Part shown: one piece after another, positions 17,251 through 25,565 of the stretch
How the letters are laid out: each line of letters opens with the position of its first letter
How positions within the stretch are numbered: position 1 is the stretch's first letter
Origin: Campylobacterales bacterium
GTDB taxonomy: Bacteria > Campylobacterota > Campylobacteria > Campylobacterales > Sulfurimonadaceae
NCBI GenBank assembly: GCA_014859655.1
Contig: JACUTT010000015.1
Span: 1 to 45,524 of the forward strand
DNA length: 45,524 nt
Direction: 5' to 3'
Program-made: the position numbers and the translations under genes
The notes under the pieces: model-generated
Database searches by the model: none
Told to the model about the DNA's origin: nothing
The model's input: the letters and a program-made list of their open reading frames with translations, nothing else

Positions 17251-18290
17251 TGGGCTTACTTCTATTTTATCTTTTCACCGCACTTTTCATTTCTTTTATA
17301 TGTTCTGTTTTAGAGGCTGTATTGCTCTCTATAACCCCTTCTTACATAGGCTCCCTGCCACCGGGGTCTGTGCAAAGAGAGCGGTTGCAGGCACTTAAAA
17401 AGAACCTTGACAGTGCCCTCTCTGCTATTTTGATCTTGAACACCTTTGCGCACACTATGGGTGCGGCGGGTGTAGGTGCGGAAGCCATCAGACTCTATGG
17501 ACCGGAGTGGCAAAGCCTTATCGCCATTATCCTGACCCTTCTTATTCTTTATGTCTCCGAGATCATTCCCAAAACCATAGGGGCAAGCTATTGGAGAGAA
17601 CTGGCGAAACCTTCGGCAACATTTATTACCTTTTTGGTGAAGATTCTCTATCCGCTTATCTGGATCTCAAGACAGATCACCAGACGCATACAGAAAAACA
17701 AAACAGACGGGATGACCCGAGAAGAGATCTCCGCGATGCTGATGATGAGCGAAGAGAGCGGCATACTCGAAGAGAAAGAGGAGATGCTTATCCAGAACCT
17801 TCTTCTTCTTAAGCAGGTACGCGTCAGAGACATCCTGACTCCGCGTTCCGTTGTATTTTCACTCAATGCCGACGAGTCGATCGAATCCGCTCTGCAAGAG
17901 AAGGCGCTTTTTGTCCACTCCCGCATCCCTCTGTACGAGCAGAGCAGCGAAAACATCGTCGGAATGGTCTTTTCGCGAAACATTCTGCGCTCGACCGCGC
18001 TCGAAGAGGAGGAGGAGAAGCCGCTGAAAACGATCATGAAACCCGTCTTCAGCGTTTCGGAAAACCTTCCGGTCTTCTACCTGATGGACAAGTTCATCAA
18101 ACGCAAAGAGCACCTCTTTATCGTACGCGACAACTATGAGCAGTATGTCGGTATCGTCACCCTCGAAGATGCGATCGAGACCCTGCTGGGCGTAGAGATC
18201 GTTGATGAGGCCGATACCGTGACCGACATGCAGCAGCACGCCAAAGATCAGTCCGCCTACAAAAAACAAGAACGCAAAGAGCAGCAATAA
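17250..18290 (+). CDS. CNNM (DUF21) and CBS-domain membrane protein, CorC/HlyC-like
   Basis: The 346-residue protein has an N-terminal CNNM transmembrane domain (about 1-170; FICSVLEAVLLSITPSYI and LYVSEIIPKTIGASYW are typical) with about four membrane segments. A paired CBS domain follows (about 190-320; VRDILTPRSVVFSL, HSRIPLYEQSSENIVGMVF, HLFIVRDNYEQYVGIVTLED). CNNM/CorC proteins are linked to Mg2+ or Na+/Mg2+ transport, and the CBS pair binds ATP-Mg. The C-terminal CorC_HlyC domain seen in many homologues is missing; a short charged tail of about 25 residues replaces it, so this is a shorter variant. GGAAG precedes the ATG, within a possible leader ORF. Confidence 0.9.
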   Translation: MGLLLFYLFTALFISFICSVLEAVLLSITPSYIGSLPPGSVQRERLQALKKNLDSALSAILILNTFAHTMGAAGVGAEAIRLYGPEWQSLIAIILTLLILYVSEIIPKTIGASYWRELAKPSATFITFLVKILYPLIWISRQITRRIQKNKTDGMTREEISAMLMMSEESGILEEKEEMLIQNLLLLKQVRVRDILTPRSVVFSLNADESIESALQEKALFVHSRIPLYEQSSENIVGMVFSRNILRSTALEEEEEKPLKTIMKPVFSVSENLPVFYLMDKFIKRKEHLFIVRDNYEQYVGIVTLEDAIETLLGVEIVDEADTVTDMQQHAKDQSAYKKQERKEQQ

Positions 18291-18309
18291 TAAAGCTCTC
18301 TTAAGCCTA

Positions 18310-18360
18310 AGTGCGTCCAGAGTTTACACAGACGCTCTTTCGCACTCCCTCCCTTTTTTT
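18310..18360 (+). terminator. Rho-independent terminator after the CNNM gene
   Basis: AGTGCG (18310-18315) pairs with CGCACT (18341-18346), with AGAG/CTCT pairing inside, and a run of seven T ends at 18360. It lies 20 bases past the stop of the CNNM gene. Confidence 0.6.
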
Positions 18361-18397
18361 CCACACACTTTTCTTCTATGCTTTTGAAAATTTTAAA

Positions 18398-18559
18398 GGG
18401 CACCTCTAAAAACCCCAGTTGCCTTCAGCGATAGAGAGATGCTCACAATCAAGGCGGCCCTTTGAAGCCCTAGCCATAGCTAAGGCAAGAAGGGGCAACG
18501 CGGAGTGTGGGCATCTCTCTTTTTCCCTCTGAAGGCAACTGGGGTTTTTAGAGGTGCCC
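18398..18559. mobile_element. MITE-like palindromic element, full copy (162 bp)
   Basis: The element is bounded by perfect 31-bp terminal inverted repeats that begin GGGCACCTCTAAAAACCCCA. Further in, GAGAGATGCTCACA and TGTGGGCATCTCTC pair with one mismatch, and the centre is also nearly palindromic, so the whole unit could fold into one long hairpin. TAAA flanks both sides (18394-18397 and 18560-18563), as a four-base target duplication would. It holds no ORF of note. Shorter or broken copies lie at 18717, 19121, 25528, 45179 and 45474. It is probably a non-autonomous element moved by a transposase encoded elsewhere. Confidence 0.8.
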
Positions 18560-18575
18560 TAAAGGAAGAAGACGC

Positions 18576-18686
18576 ATGGAAGACAGCAACATCCTTTCAT
18601 TTGCCCTCTACGGATCTGTACTCCTCGCACTCACCGCCATCGCCATACGATACGTGGAAAAGACCAAAGAAAAGCACAAAAAGTAG
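18576..18686 (+). CDS. 36-residue single-span membrane protein
   Basis: ATG at 18576 follows AGGAAG with seven-base spacing and opens a 36-residue ORF. It has a short acidic N-terminus (MEDSNI), one hydrophobic span (LSFALYGSVLLALTAIAI) and a basic tail (RYVEKTKEKHKK), which predicts N-out/C-in insertion by the positive-inside rule. The family is unknown. It starts 16 bases after the full MITE copy, which separates it from the CNNM gene upstream, so it may have lost or gained its promoter by that insertion. Confidence 0.5.
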   Translation: MEDSNILSFALYGSVLLALTAIAIRYVEKTKEKHKK

Positions 18687-18716
18687 AAGAGAGATCAGTC
18701 TCTTTTATTCTATAAA

Positions 18717-18739
18717 GGGCACCTCTGAAAGTTTAGAGG
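18717..18739. repeat. Solo end of the MITE-like repeat
   Basis: GGGCACCTCTGAAAG matches the element's terminal sequence except for one change, again after TAAA. The second half is missing; CCTCT and AGAGG form a short dyad. The stop codon of the hypothetical gene at 18733 lies in it. Confidence 0.55.
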
Positions 18740-19017
18740 ACATTCTTAACAGTAATCAGCCTGTCTTTAAGCTCGATATAAATGCTCAGCTCATAAGCAT
18801 CATCATGATCGTGACGCACACAGAGCGTATAGCTGCCATCAGTTTTCAGTTCCGGCCACTCCTCAAACCCTACAATCTCTTCGACCTCGCCGCGAAAGCA
18901 GTAGCCGTTGAAGGCGTCGATCACCTCATCCTGCATCTGTTCAACAGCAATATTTTCTAATTTTTCCAGATTTTTTATCACCTGCTTGAATGTCATACCG
19001 ACGCCGGGAATAAACAT
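18733..19017 (-). CDS. Conserved-looking hypothetical protein
   Basis: I do not recognise this 94-residue soluble protein. ATG at 19017 (MFIPGVGMTFKQ) is chosen over 19047 because AAGG lies six bases upstream. The first half is helical and acidic (VIKNLEKLENIAVEQMQDEV). The second half looks like alternating strands (IVGFEEWPELKTDGSYTLCV, YELSIYIELKDRLITV). There is no signal peptide or membrane span. Its ends lie between two pieces of the MITE-like repeat (18717 and 19121), so the gene sits in a repeat-disturbed stretch but itself looks intact. Confidence 0.6.
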   Translation of the reverse strand: MFIPGVGMTFKQVIKNLEKLENIAVEQMQDEVIDAFNGYCFRGEVEEIVGFEEWPELKTDGSYTLCVRHDHDDAYELSIYIELKDRLITVKNVL

Positions 19018-19120
19018 ATTGGGCCTTTTTTCGCGAATTATAAACAAAAGAGCTTGAAAAGAGTCTGCCCTGAGCCTGCTCGCAAAAATATTAAAGAAAA
19101 AAGAAATATCGTAAGATTAA

Positions 19121-19171
19121 GGGCATCTCTAAAAACCCCAACTGCCTTCAACTGGGGTTTTTAGAGATGCC
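19121..19171. repeat. Minimal hairpin copy of the MITE-like repeat (51 bp)
   Basis: GGGCATCTCTAAAAACCCCA and TGGGGTTTTTAGAGATGCC face each other with only about 12 bases between them, so nearly the whole 51 bp is a hairpin. The core of the 162-bp copy is deleted and ACC is changed to ATC on both arms. The GGDEF-EAL pseudogene begins at its right edge. Confidence 0.75.
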
Positions 19172-19173
19172 TT

Positions 19174-19920
19174 ATATTCTGTCTCTGTTTTCTCTGGTGC
19201 GGAGACGAGTTTATTTTTCTGGGCAGGGATTTTGCCGATAAAGAAGCCTGTCTCGAAAGAGCCCTGGAGATCTCACATCAGCTTTTAGAAAGCGTTAAAT
19301 CGACCTATCTCCTTGGCGACCACCACCTCTACATCAGCGCAAGTATCGGGGAGATCTGCCTGCACTATCAGCCTCAAGTCAACCAGGCCCAAAAGATAAT
19401 CGGCTGTGAGGTTCTGGCGCGCTGGAAGAACAAAGATCTCGGCATTGTCCTGCCGGATCTCTTTATCCCCATAGCCGAACAGACGGGCTTGGTGATCGAA
19501 CTGGGCTCGTACATCCTCGAAGAAGCCTTAAAACCTTGGTATCGTAGTAGGATTGAGGGGTCACATTAGAGCAGTTTTCCATCAACATCAGCATACGGCA
19601 GTTTTTTTTCACAACAACTTTATCGGCGAGGTAGAGCGCCTCTGTGCCAAGTATCTCAGAGAGACACTCAGATACACTCTCTTCTTCGAAGTGACCGAGA
19701 CCTTTTTTGGCCGAGTATGCTCCCAAGGTGATCTCTGTTATGAAGATGCTGCAACAATTGGTAATACGTTTTTCTATGGATGACTTCGGGACCGGCTACT
19801 CCTCGCTGAACTATCTACAGCAGATGCCCATCTATGGACTCAAGATCGACCGTTCCTTCATAGCCGGCTCAGCCGGCACAAAAAGGATCAGACGATGGTC
19901 GGCATTATTTTAATGAGGGA
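19174..19920 (+). pseudogene. GGDEF-EAL cyclic-di-GMP gene, heavily decayed
   Basis: The open frame from 19174 shows the end of a GGDEF domain (WCGDEFIFLG, then LGDHHLYISASIGE). It passes directly into an EAL domain (ICLHYQPQV, CEVLARWKNKDLG, FIPIAEQTGLVIELG), so the GGDEF C-terminus and the linker are deleted at about 19357. A frameshift near 19558, one at the T8 run near 19603 and one at the T6 run near 19695 break the rest. Later pieces are QFSINIS, FFEVTET, SMDDFGTGYSSLNYL and GLKIDRSFIAG, then a further frame change (HKKDQTMVGIILM). The 5' end is cut at the hairpin repeat and the 3' end of the EAL domain is missing. A working gene would make or break c-di-GMP; this one cannot. Confidence 0.85.
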
Positions 19921-19926
19921 TTTGAA

Positions 19927-19952
19927 GCCTGCTATAGCAAGAAGCTATAGGC
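19927..19952. terminator. Hairpin at the end of the small lipoprotein gene
   Basis: CTATAGC and GCTATAG pair around AAGAA, extended by GCC/GGC with a bulge. The stem overlaps the last codons of the minus-strand lipoprotein. No U tract follows, so the terminator call is weak. Confidence 0.35.
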
Positions 19953-20070
19953 CGTGTAGGCTCTTCTCAGAAGCTCTATTCTGGCGATCATATGAGCGCT
20001 GATCAAACTCTTTGGGTGCACATCCCGCCAACACTGCAACAGCCAAAACAGTAAAAACTACACTTTTCAT
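19945..20070 (-). CDS. 41-residue small lipoprotein
   Basis: ATG at 20070, with AAAAGGAAAAAAG upstream as a ribosome-binding site, opens a 41-residue ORF. Its N-terminus is a lipoprotein signal (MKSVVFTVLAVAVLAGC) with lipobox LAG-Cys17. The mature part is about 25 residues, polar and rich in Arg, Ser and Gln (APKEFDQRSYDRQNRASEKS). The family is unknown; tiny lipoproteins of this kind are usually missed by annotation. It is divergent from metH with 133 bases between the two start codons. Confidence 0.65.
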   Translation of the reverse strand: MKSVVFTVLAVAVLAGCAPKEFDQRSYDRQNRASEKSLHGL

Positions 20071-20203
20071 CTTTTTTCCTTTTAACTGGTGGCTAATCAT
20101 ACTGATTTAAATTTTATATACAGATTACACCTACTCCCAAGGCCTCATTCTTTTTTATGCTCGCTTTTGCTAAAATTGCCTACCTTATTTTTAAAAGATC
20201 ACA

Positions 20204-23200
20204 ATGTCTACAAAACACTACATTCTCGATACTATTAAAAAACGCCCCCTTATCATCGACGGTGCCATGGGAACCCAGCTTCAAGACCGCTCTGATCGCA
20301 TCAGCGAGGAACAGTGGGAAGGCAACGAGGGGTGCAACGAACTGCTTAACGTCACAGCTCCCAAGATCCTCGAAGAGATCTACCACGCCTACCTGACCGC
20401 CGGTGCCGACCTTCTCACCACCAACACCTTCGGCGCCTTCGACTGGGTACTTGACGAGTATAACATCGGCCACCGCGCCTATGAGCTTGCCAAGGCAGGC
20501 GCCGAGATCGTCAAGCGAGAGTGCGACAAATTTTCCACACCCGAGCATCCGCGTTTCGTGCTCGGCTCCATCGGACCGGGGACCAAGCTTCCCTCGCTGG
20601 GGCACATTCATTACGACACCATGCTCAAAGGCTACACCGAGTGTGCGCTTGCGCTGATCGACGGCGGCACCGATATCTTCCTGCTCGAAACCTGCCAGGA
20701 CCCCCTGCAGATAAAAGCCGCACTTCATGCCTGCCAGGCGGCCAACAGCGAGCGTGGAACCGAACTGCCTATCATGGTTTCGGCCACCATCGAGCTTGCC
20801 GGAACGATGCTGATCGGAACAGACGCGCAGACGATCGCAACGATCATGGAGCCTTTTGACATTCTCAGCCTCGGCTTCAACTGCGGAACAGGACCGGAGC
20901 AGTATGGAAAACATATCAAGATACTCTCCGAAGTCTGGGGCAAGCCTATCTCCGTGCATGCCAATGCGGGCCTGCCGCAAAACCGCGGGGGCTATAGCTT
21001 CTATCCGATGGGACCCGATGAGTTCGCGGACAAGCAGGAGTCTTTTCTCGCCTACGACGGGGTTGCCTTTTTGGGCGGCTGCTGCGGAACAACCCCTCAG
21101 CATATCCGTGCTCTGGTCAACCGCGTCAGTGCTATAACACCCAAGGCTCCCGTCGGCTCTCAGCCGGCCGCTCTCGCCTCGCTTTTCAACACCGTTGCCC
21201 TGATGCAGGACCCGGCACCTCTGCTTATCGGCGAGCGTTCCAATGCCACGGGTTCAAAGGCCTTCAAAGATCTTCTGCTTGTTGAGGATTATGAAGGAAC
21301 GCTGAGCGTGGGGCAGCAGCAGGTGCGCGCAGGTGCGCATATTTTGGATGTCTCTGTCGGTTTTGCCGGGCGGGACGAGACGCGCGACATGAACAAGATC
21401 ATGGCGCTCTACGCCCAAAAGATACCCCTTCCACTGATGCCCGACTCCACCCAGACCGCGGCACTCGAAGAGGCCTTGAAGATGATAGGCGGAAAGGCCA
21501 TCATCAACTCGGTCAACCTCGAAGACGGGATAGAGAAGTTTGATGTCATCTGCGCCTTGGCCAAAAAATTCGGCGCCGCCCTGGTCTGTCTGACTATCGA
21601 TGAGACAGGCATGGCCAAGAGCGTCGAACGCAAACTCGAAGTCGCCGAACGCATCTATGAGCGCGCAACGCAGCTTCACGGCATCAAGGCTGAAGATCTG
21701 GTCTTTGACGTGCTCACCTTTACGCTCGGTTCGGGCGATGTGGAGTACAGAGACGCCGCCATACAGACCATCGATGCTATTCGTGCCCTGCGCCAGAAAC
21801 ACCCTGAAGTAGGAACGACACTCGGCCTTTCTAACATCTCTTTCGGTCTGGATAAGGATGCACGCCCTTACCTCAACTCCATCTTTTTGGACCACTGTAT
21901 CAAGGCGGGTCTGACCTCGGTTATCATCAATGTCAAGCACATCATCCCGCTCAATAAGATCTCTCAGGAGGAGCAGGATATCTGCAACGATCTCCTCTTT
22001 GACAAACTGCCAAACGGGAAGGCGCTTTTTGACTTCATCGACCACTTCTCCACCAAAGAGGCCGTCGACAACGAGGCGGAAGACGAAGCCTACAAGATGC
22101 TCAGCGACGAAGAGAAGATTGCGAAACTCCTGATGGACGGGGACAAGGATCGGATGATCCCGCTGGTAGAAATTGCCCGCCATGCTATAGCCCCCGAAAA
22201 GATCGTCAACGAGATCCTCATTGATGCAATGAAGGTCGTCGGTGAACTCTTCGGTTCGGGCCAGATGCAGCTGCCATTCGTACTGCAGTCGGCCGAAACG
22301 ATGAAGACCACCGTCGACTACCTCAACCCCTACCTTCCAAAACAGGACAAGGTGACGGAAACGACTCTAGTTCTGGGAACGGTCAAGGGAGACGTGCATG
22401 ATGTGGGCAAAAATCTTGTCGATATCATCCTGACCAACAACGGTTTCAATGTCATCAATCTGGGCATCAAAGTCGATCTTGACAAGTTTTTGGAGGTACT
22501 CAAAGAGGGCAATATCTCGGCTATCGGCATGAGCGGTCTGCTCGTCAAATCGACGCAGGTGATGAAAGAGAACCTTGTCGCGATGAAAGAAGCCGGGATC
22601 ACCATCCCTGTACTGCTCGGCGGTGCGGCGCTGACCCGCTCCTTTATCGATGACTTTTGCCGTACCAACTACGACGGACCCATCTACTACTGTAAAGACG
22701 CCTTTGACGGGGTCACCGCAATGGGGCGCATCGAAGCGGGCAATCCGGATACCAACCTTCACGGCGATGCGGGACTTGAAAAAGAGAAGACGCCAAAGAA
22801 AGAGATCATCATCCCTCCCTTTGAGCAGCTCAACATGCCATCAAGAGATGTGCTTGTGCCGACGCCGCCGTTTTGGGGTCGACGCGTGATGCAAGTCGGA
22901 AAAGATTTTCAACTCGAGCTTGCCTTCGAGTGGATCAACCACAAGATCCTCTTCAAACAGCGCTGGGGTTACAACTCCAAGGGGCTGAGCAAGGCCGAAT
23001 ACGAGAAACAGCTGGAGACAAAGGTCTGGCCGGCCTATGAGCGCATCAAAAAGCTCTTTTTGGATGAAAATCTTTTCGATCCGACGGTGCTGTACGGCTA
23101 CTACCCTGTGCGCTCAGACGACAATTCTCTGCTCGTCTTTGATGAAAGCGAAGGATGGAACAGCGAAAGTGACATCAACACTGAGCCGCTCGCAGAGGTC

Positions 23201-23698
23201 ATCGGCCGTGCGGAACATATCTTCACCTTTCCACGCCAGAGCAAAAAACCGCACCGCGCGCTTTCGGACTTCTTCCACCGCGACCGCCACGATGTTCTGG
23301 CCATGACCTGTGTCTCGGCGGGAAGTAAGCTGAGCGAGTATGAAAAAACGCTTTATGACGAGGGGAAATACACCGAATACTACCTGGTGCATGGACTAGG
23401 CGTCGAGCTTGCCGAGGCCCTGGCGGAGATCGTGCATAAGCAGATCCGCCTCGATCTGAACATCTGCGACAATGAAAAACCCGTTCTCTCGGATGTGCGC
23501 ATGAACAAGTACCAGGGATCGCGCTACTCTTTTGGGTATGCCGCCTGTCCGGATCTTGAGCTCAACAAGCCTCTTTTTGCGCTTTTACGCCCCGAAGAGT
23601 TCGGCATAGAGCTCTCCGAGACCTTTCAGATCCATCCCGAGCAGTCGACCTCAGCCCTGGTGGTCTACCACCCGAACGCCAGCTATTACAATGTCTAA
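20204..23698 (+). CDS. metH: Cobalamin-dependent methionine synthase
   Basis: The 1164-residue protein has all four MetH modules and transfers the methyl group of methyltetrahydrofolate to homocysteine by way of cobalamin. The homocysteine-binding barrel (about 1-310) has zinc ligands Cys227, Cys293 and Cys294. The folate-binding barrel (about 340-620) includes IGERSNATGSK. The cap and B12-binding domains follow, with GDVHDVG at 729-735 and cobalt-ligand His732, as in the base-off/His-on form. The AdoMet-binding activation domain closes the protein. The gene needs finished B12, which the cluster at 26-38 kb helps to make. It is followed 16 bases later by a dsbC-like gene. No riboswitch was seen upstream. 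Confidence 0.97.
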   Translation: MSTKHYILDTIKKRPLIIDGAMGTQLQDRSDRISEEQWEGNEGCNELLNVTAPKILEEIYHAYLTAGADLLTTNTFGAFDWVLDEYNIGHRAYELAKAGAEIVKRECDKFSTPEHPRFVLGSIGPGTKLPSLGHIHYDTMLKGYTECALALIDGGTDIFLLETCQDPLQIKAALHACQAANSERGTELPIMVSATIELAGTMLIGTDAQTIATIMEPFDILSLGFNCGTGPEQYGKHIKILSEVWGKPISVHANAGLPQNRGGYSFYPMGPDEFADKQESFLAYDGVAFLGGCCGTTPQHIRALVNRVSAITPKAPVGSQPAALASLFNTVALMQDPAPLLIGERSNATGSKAFKDLLLVEDYEGTLSVGQQQVRAGAHILDVSVGFAGRDETRDMNKIMALYAQKIPLPLMPDSTQTAALEEALKMIGGKAIINSVNLEDGIEKFDVICALAKKFGAALVCLTIDETGMAKSVERKLEVAERIYERATQLHGIKAEDLVFDVLTFTLGSGDVEYRDAAIQTIDAIRALRQKHPEVGTTLGLSNISFGLDKDARPYLNSIFLDHCIKAGLTSVIINVKHIIPLNKISQEEQDICNDLLFDKLPNGKALFDFIDHFSTKEAVDNEAEDEAYKMLSDEEKIAKLLMDGDKDRMIPLVEIARHAIAPEKIVNEILIDAMKVVGELFGSGQMQLPFVLQSAETMKTTVDYLNPYLPKQDKVTETTLVLGTVKGDVHDVGKNLVDIILTNNGFNVINLGIKVDLDKFLEVLKEGNISAIGMSGLLVKSTQVMKENLVAMKEAGITIPVLLGGAALTRSFIDDFCRTNYDGPIYYCKDAFDGVTAMGRIEAGNPDTNLHGDAGLEKEKTPKKEIIIPPFEQLNMPSRDVLVPTPPFWGRRVMQVGKDFQLELAFEWINHKILFKQRWGYNSKGLSKAEYEKQLETKVWPAYERIKKLFLDENLFDPTVLYGYYPVRSDDNSLLVFDESEGWNSESDINTEPLAEVIGRAEHIFTFPRQSKKPHRALSDFFHRDRHDVLAMTCVSAGSKLSEYEKTLYDEGKYTEYYLVHGLGVELAEALAEIVHKQIRLDLNICDNEKPVLSDVRMNKYQGSRYSFGYAACPDLELNKPLFALLRPEEFGIELSETFQIHPEQSTSALVVYHPNASYYNV

Positions 23699-23714
23699 AC
23701 CCTAAAGGATACCT

Positions 23715-24410
23715 ATGAAACTCTATCTTCTTATTATCACACTCGCCTTTTCCCTTCTGGCCAAGGAAATCGACCCGGCACCGTTCAAGAGTGTACCGAT
23801 GCTTGCACCCTCTCATATCAACGTCACCAGCGCCTATGACCACGGCACACTTTATGAGCTGCAGCTTGAGGTGAAAACCTCTCAGGGGCCGCAGCGCACT
23901 ACCGCCTTTGTAACCAAAGACAAGAAAGTCGTACTTTTTGGAGAAGCGGTAAATGCGGCCACGGGCGAAACCATCAAGCGTCCTCTGGACATGGCATCTA
24001 TCCGCAAGAACGCCGATCTCGTCTATGGTACGGGCAAGGAGGAACTGATCGTCTTTACCGACCCCGAATGCTCCTACTGTGTGAAATTTGAGCGTATGTG
24101 GCCAAGTCTGGAGAAAAAAGTAAAACTCTATGTCTACTTCATGCCGCTCTCCAACCACCGCAACGCGGTCTCGATGAGCTTTCACATCATGAAACAGCAG
24201 GGGCAAAAAGCCAAGGCGGAGGCGCTTTTGCAGATGGCAGGGGGAGACAGAAGTTTTGAAAAACTCAGCATGAACTCCGAGATGCATGAGCTGTTTGCTC
24301 AGAAGATAGAGCAGAACAGAGACCTGGCGGAGGAGTTTGGCGTACGCGGGACCCCTTCGGTATTTAACACCAAGGGCGAAAATGTAGCCTGGAACAGCTT
24401 AGGAAAATGA
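23715..24410 (+). CDS. Periplasmic thiol:disulfide isomerase, DsbC/DsbG-like
   Basis: The 231-residue protein has a signal peptide (MKLYLLIITLAFSLLA) and an N-terminal region of about 90 residues resembling the DsbC dimerisation part. A thioredoxin-fold domain follows with active site DPECSYC (Cys119 and Cys122) and cis-proline loop RGTPSVF. It would shuffle or reduce disulfides in periplasmic proteins. The C-terminus is short after the cis-Pro loop. AAAGGA precedes the ATG, 16 bases after metH, so the two are probably one transcript although no functional link is obvious. Confidence 0.87.
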   Translation: MKLYLLIITLAFSLLAKEIDPAPFKSVPMLAPSHINVTSAYDHGTLYELQLEVKTSQGPQRTTAFVTKDKKVVLFGEAVNAATGETIKRPLDMASIRKNADLVYGTGKEELIVFTDPECSYCVKFERMWPSLEKKVKLYVYFMPLSNHRNAVSMSFHIMKQQGQKAKAEALLQMAGGDRSFEKLSMNSEMHELFAQKIEQNRDLAEEFGVRGTPSVFNTKGENVAWNSLGK

Positions 24411-24413
24411 TGA

Positions 24414-24458
24414 CCTACGCCCAACGGCTCACGATGAATGACGTTCTGCGGGCATAGG
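24414..24458. repeat. Bulged hairpin downstream of the dsbC-like gene
   Basis: CCTACGCCC (24414-24422) pairs with GGGCATAGG (24450-24458) with one mismatch, and AACG (24423-24426) pairs with CGTT (24442-24445), leaving a bulge CTGC. It begins three bases after the stop codon. There is no U tract. It may be a 3' structure or a REP-like remnant; the rest of 24459-24658 shows nothing else. Confidence 0.4.
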
Positions 24459-24658
24459 GAGACGGGGTGTTCCCTGGATTTCATCCCATACGTTTTAAAC
24501 GCATACACCTTATAAACATTCAATTCCAAATAAAACAGTATTAGACTTGACGCTGCTATAAAGGCCGCACTTTTAAAGCCTTGAAAAAGTTAATGCGTTT
24601 AAGCAGATCAATCTTCACATTGGCAAACATGCTGCTTTATACTGCGCAAGGGCTGGAG

Positions 24659-25432
24659 TCAAGCCTCTATAGCAGCTAAAACCCCGTCCCAGAACGCTAT
24701 CCGTGCTTCTATCGCCAAGATCGCGGCAGCTTCCGCTTCGGCAAGTTTTACGGGGTCGTTGTCGCACAGAATGTCCAGCATCCTGAGCGAGAGGGGACCG
24801 TGATGATCGGAGTCAAGATGAATGTGGCGCTCGAGATAGTAGTGGAAGACAGCCGCTTCATCTTTGGAGACATTCATCCTCTCCAGCAGGGCCTGAAACA
24901 TCTCAGGGATGATGTGCTCACGCCCCAAAGCAAAGGCGGCCGCGATGACGTGCGGCTTGTCACTTCGGATAAACTCAAAGGTCGTTTTCATAAATATTTT
25001 TGCAGGCTCAGGGACCGGTATCGTTTCAAGGGCAGTCGCCAGAGAACGCTTTGCCACCACATCGACAAAGGTCACGATATCCCCACTACTGCCGCTTGAA
25101 ACCTCCTCCATCGCCTTCACATAGAGCTCGAAATGGCTGGTATGTGTCGTCGTCCCGTCTTCCAAAGGCAGCCCCTCATCGGACTCCTCTTCAAGCACGA
25201 TGTCATTGATAAAACGGCGCACATTGGCGTCACCCTGCGGAAGCCAGGGCGTTCTCGCAGGAGCAATCTCATTTTGCAGGTACTTGACAAGGGACATAAA
25301 ATCCCAGACCGAGTAAACATGGTGAGCCATAAAAAGCGCAAGGTCATCTCTGTCTTTAACGCTGGCATAAACAGGATGCGCAGCAAGCTTGCTGCGCAAA
25401 TCTTTTACTCTGTCTAAAGAAAATAGTGCCAT
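24659..25432 (-). CDS. DUF3050 (heme-oxygenase-like fold) protein
   Basis: The 257-residue protein matches DUF3050 in its landmarks: HPVYASVKDRDDLALFMAHH, YSVWDFMSLVKYLQ, LEEESDEG near the middle, FALGREHIIPEMF and HIHLDSDHHGPLS. The family is all-helical and related to the heme-oxygenase-like group, in which several members are diiron oxygenases or oxidases. The conserved His and Glu residues (HH, EE, REH, ERHIHLDSDHH) fit a metal site, but no reaction is assigned. There is no signal peptide. The gene is alone and convergent with metH-dsbC. Confidence 0.85.
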   Translation of the reverse strand: MALFSLDRVKDLRSKLAAHPVYASVKDRDDLALFMAHHVYSVWDFMSLVKYLQNEIAPARTPWLPQGDANVRRFINDIVLEEESDEGLPLEDGTTTHTSHFELYVKAMEEVSSGSSGDIVTFVDVVAKRSLATALETIPVPEPAKIFMKTTFEFIRSDKPHVIAAAFALGREHIIPEMFQALLERMNVSKDEAAVFHYYLERHIHLDSDHHGPLSLRMLDILCDNDPVKLAEAEAAAILAIEARIAFWDGVLAAIEA

Positions 25433-25527
25433 TACTCTACCTTTTTTGCTGACATTTTAACAAAGAAAACTAAAAGAAACCTCTCAAGGCGCCTTGTCGA
25501 CGAAGGCGTCATTAATCATTTTAAAAA

Positions 25528-25565
25528 GGTGCCTCTGAGAGTGCACAGGATGCATAGAGGTGCCC
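25528..25565. repeat. Degenerate MITE-like repeat remnant
   Basis: GGTGCCTCTGAGAG and GCATAGAGGTGCCCC look like worn ends of the element with about 10 bases between. The rest of 25433-25652 has a short hairpin (CGCCTT-AAGGCG near 25493-25508) and no convincing gene. Confidence 0.4.

Noticed and set aside
18398-18559. CRISPR or ncRNA gene at the long palindrome
   Set aside because: There is one hairpin with inverted ends and flanking TAAA, not spaced direct repeats; related copies elsewhere show it to be a mobile repeat.
20180-21103. 307-residue minus-strand ORF inside metH
   Set aside because: This is a long open antisense frame produced by the codon bias of metH; metH motifs are intact in the opposite frame.
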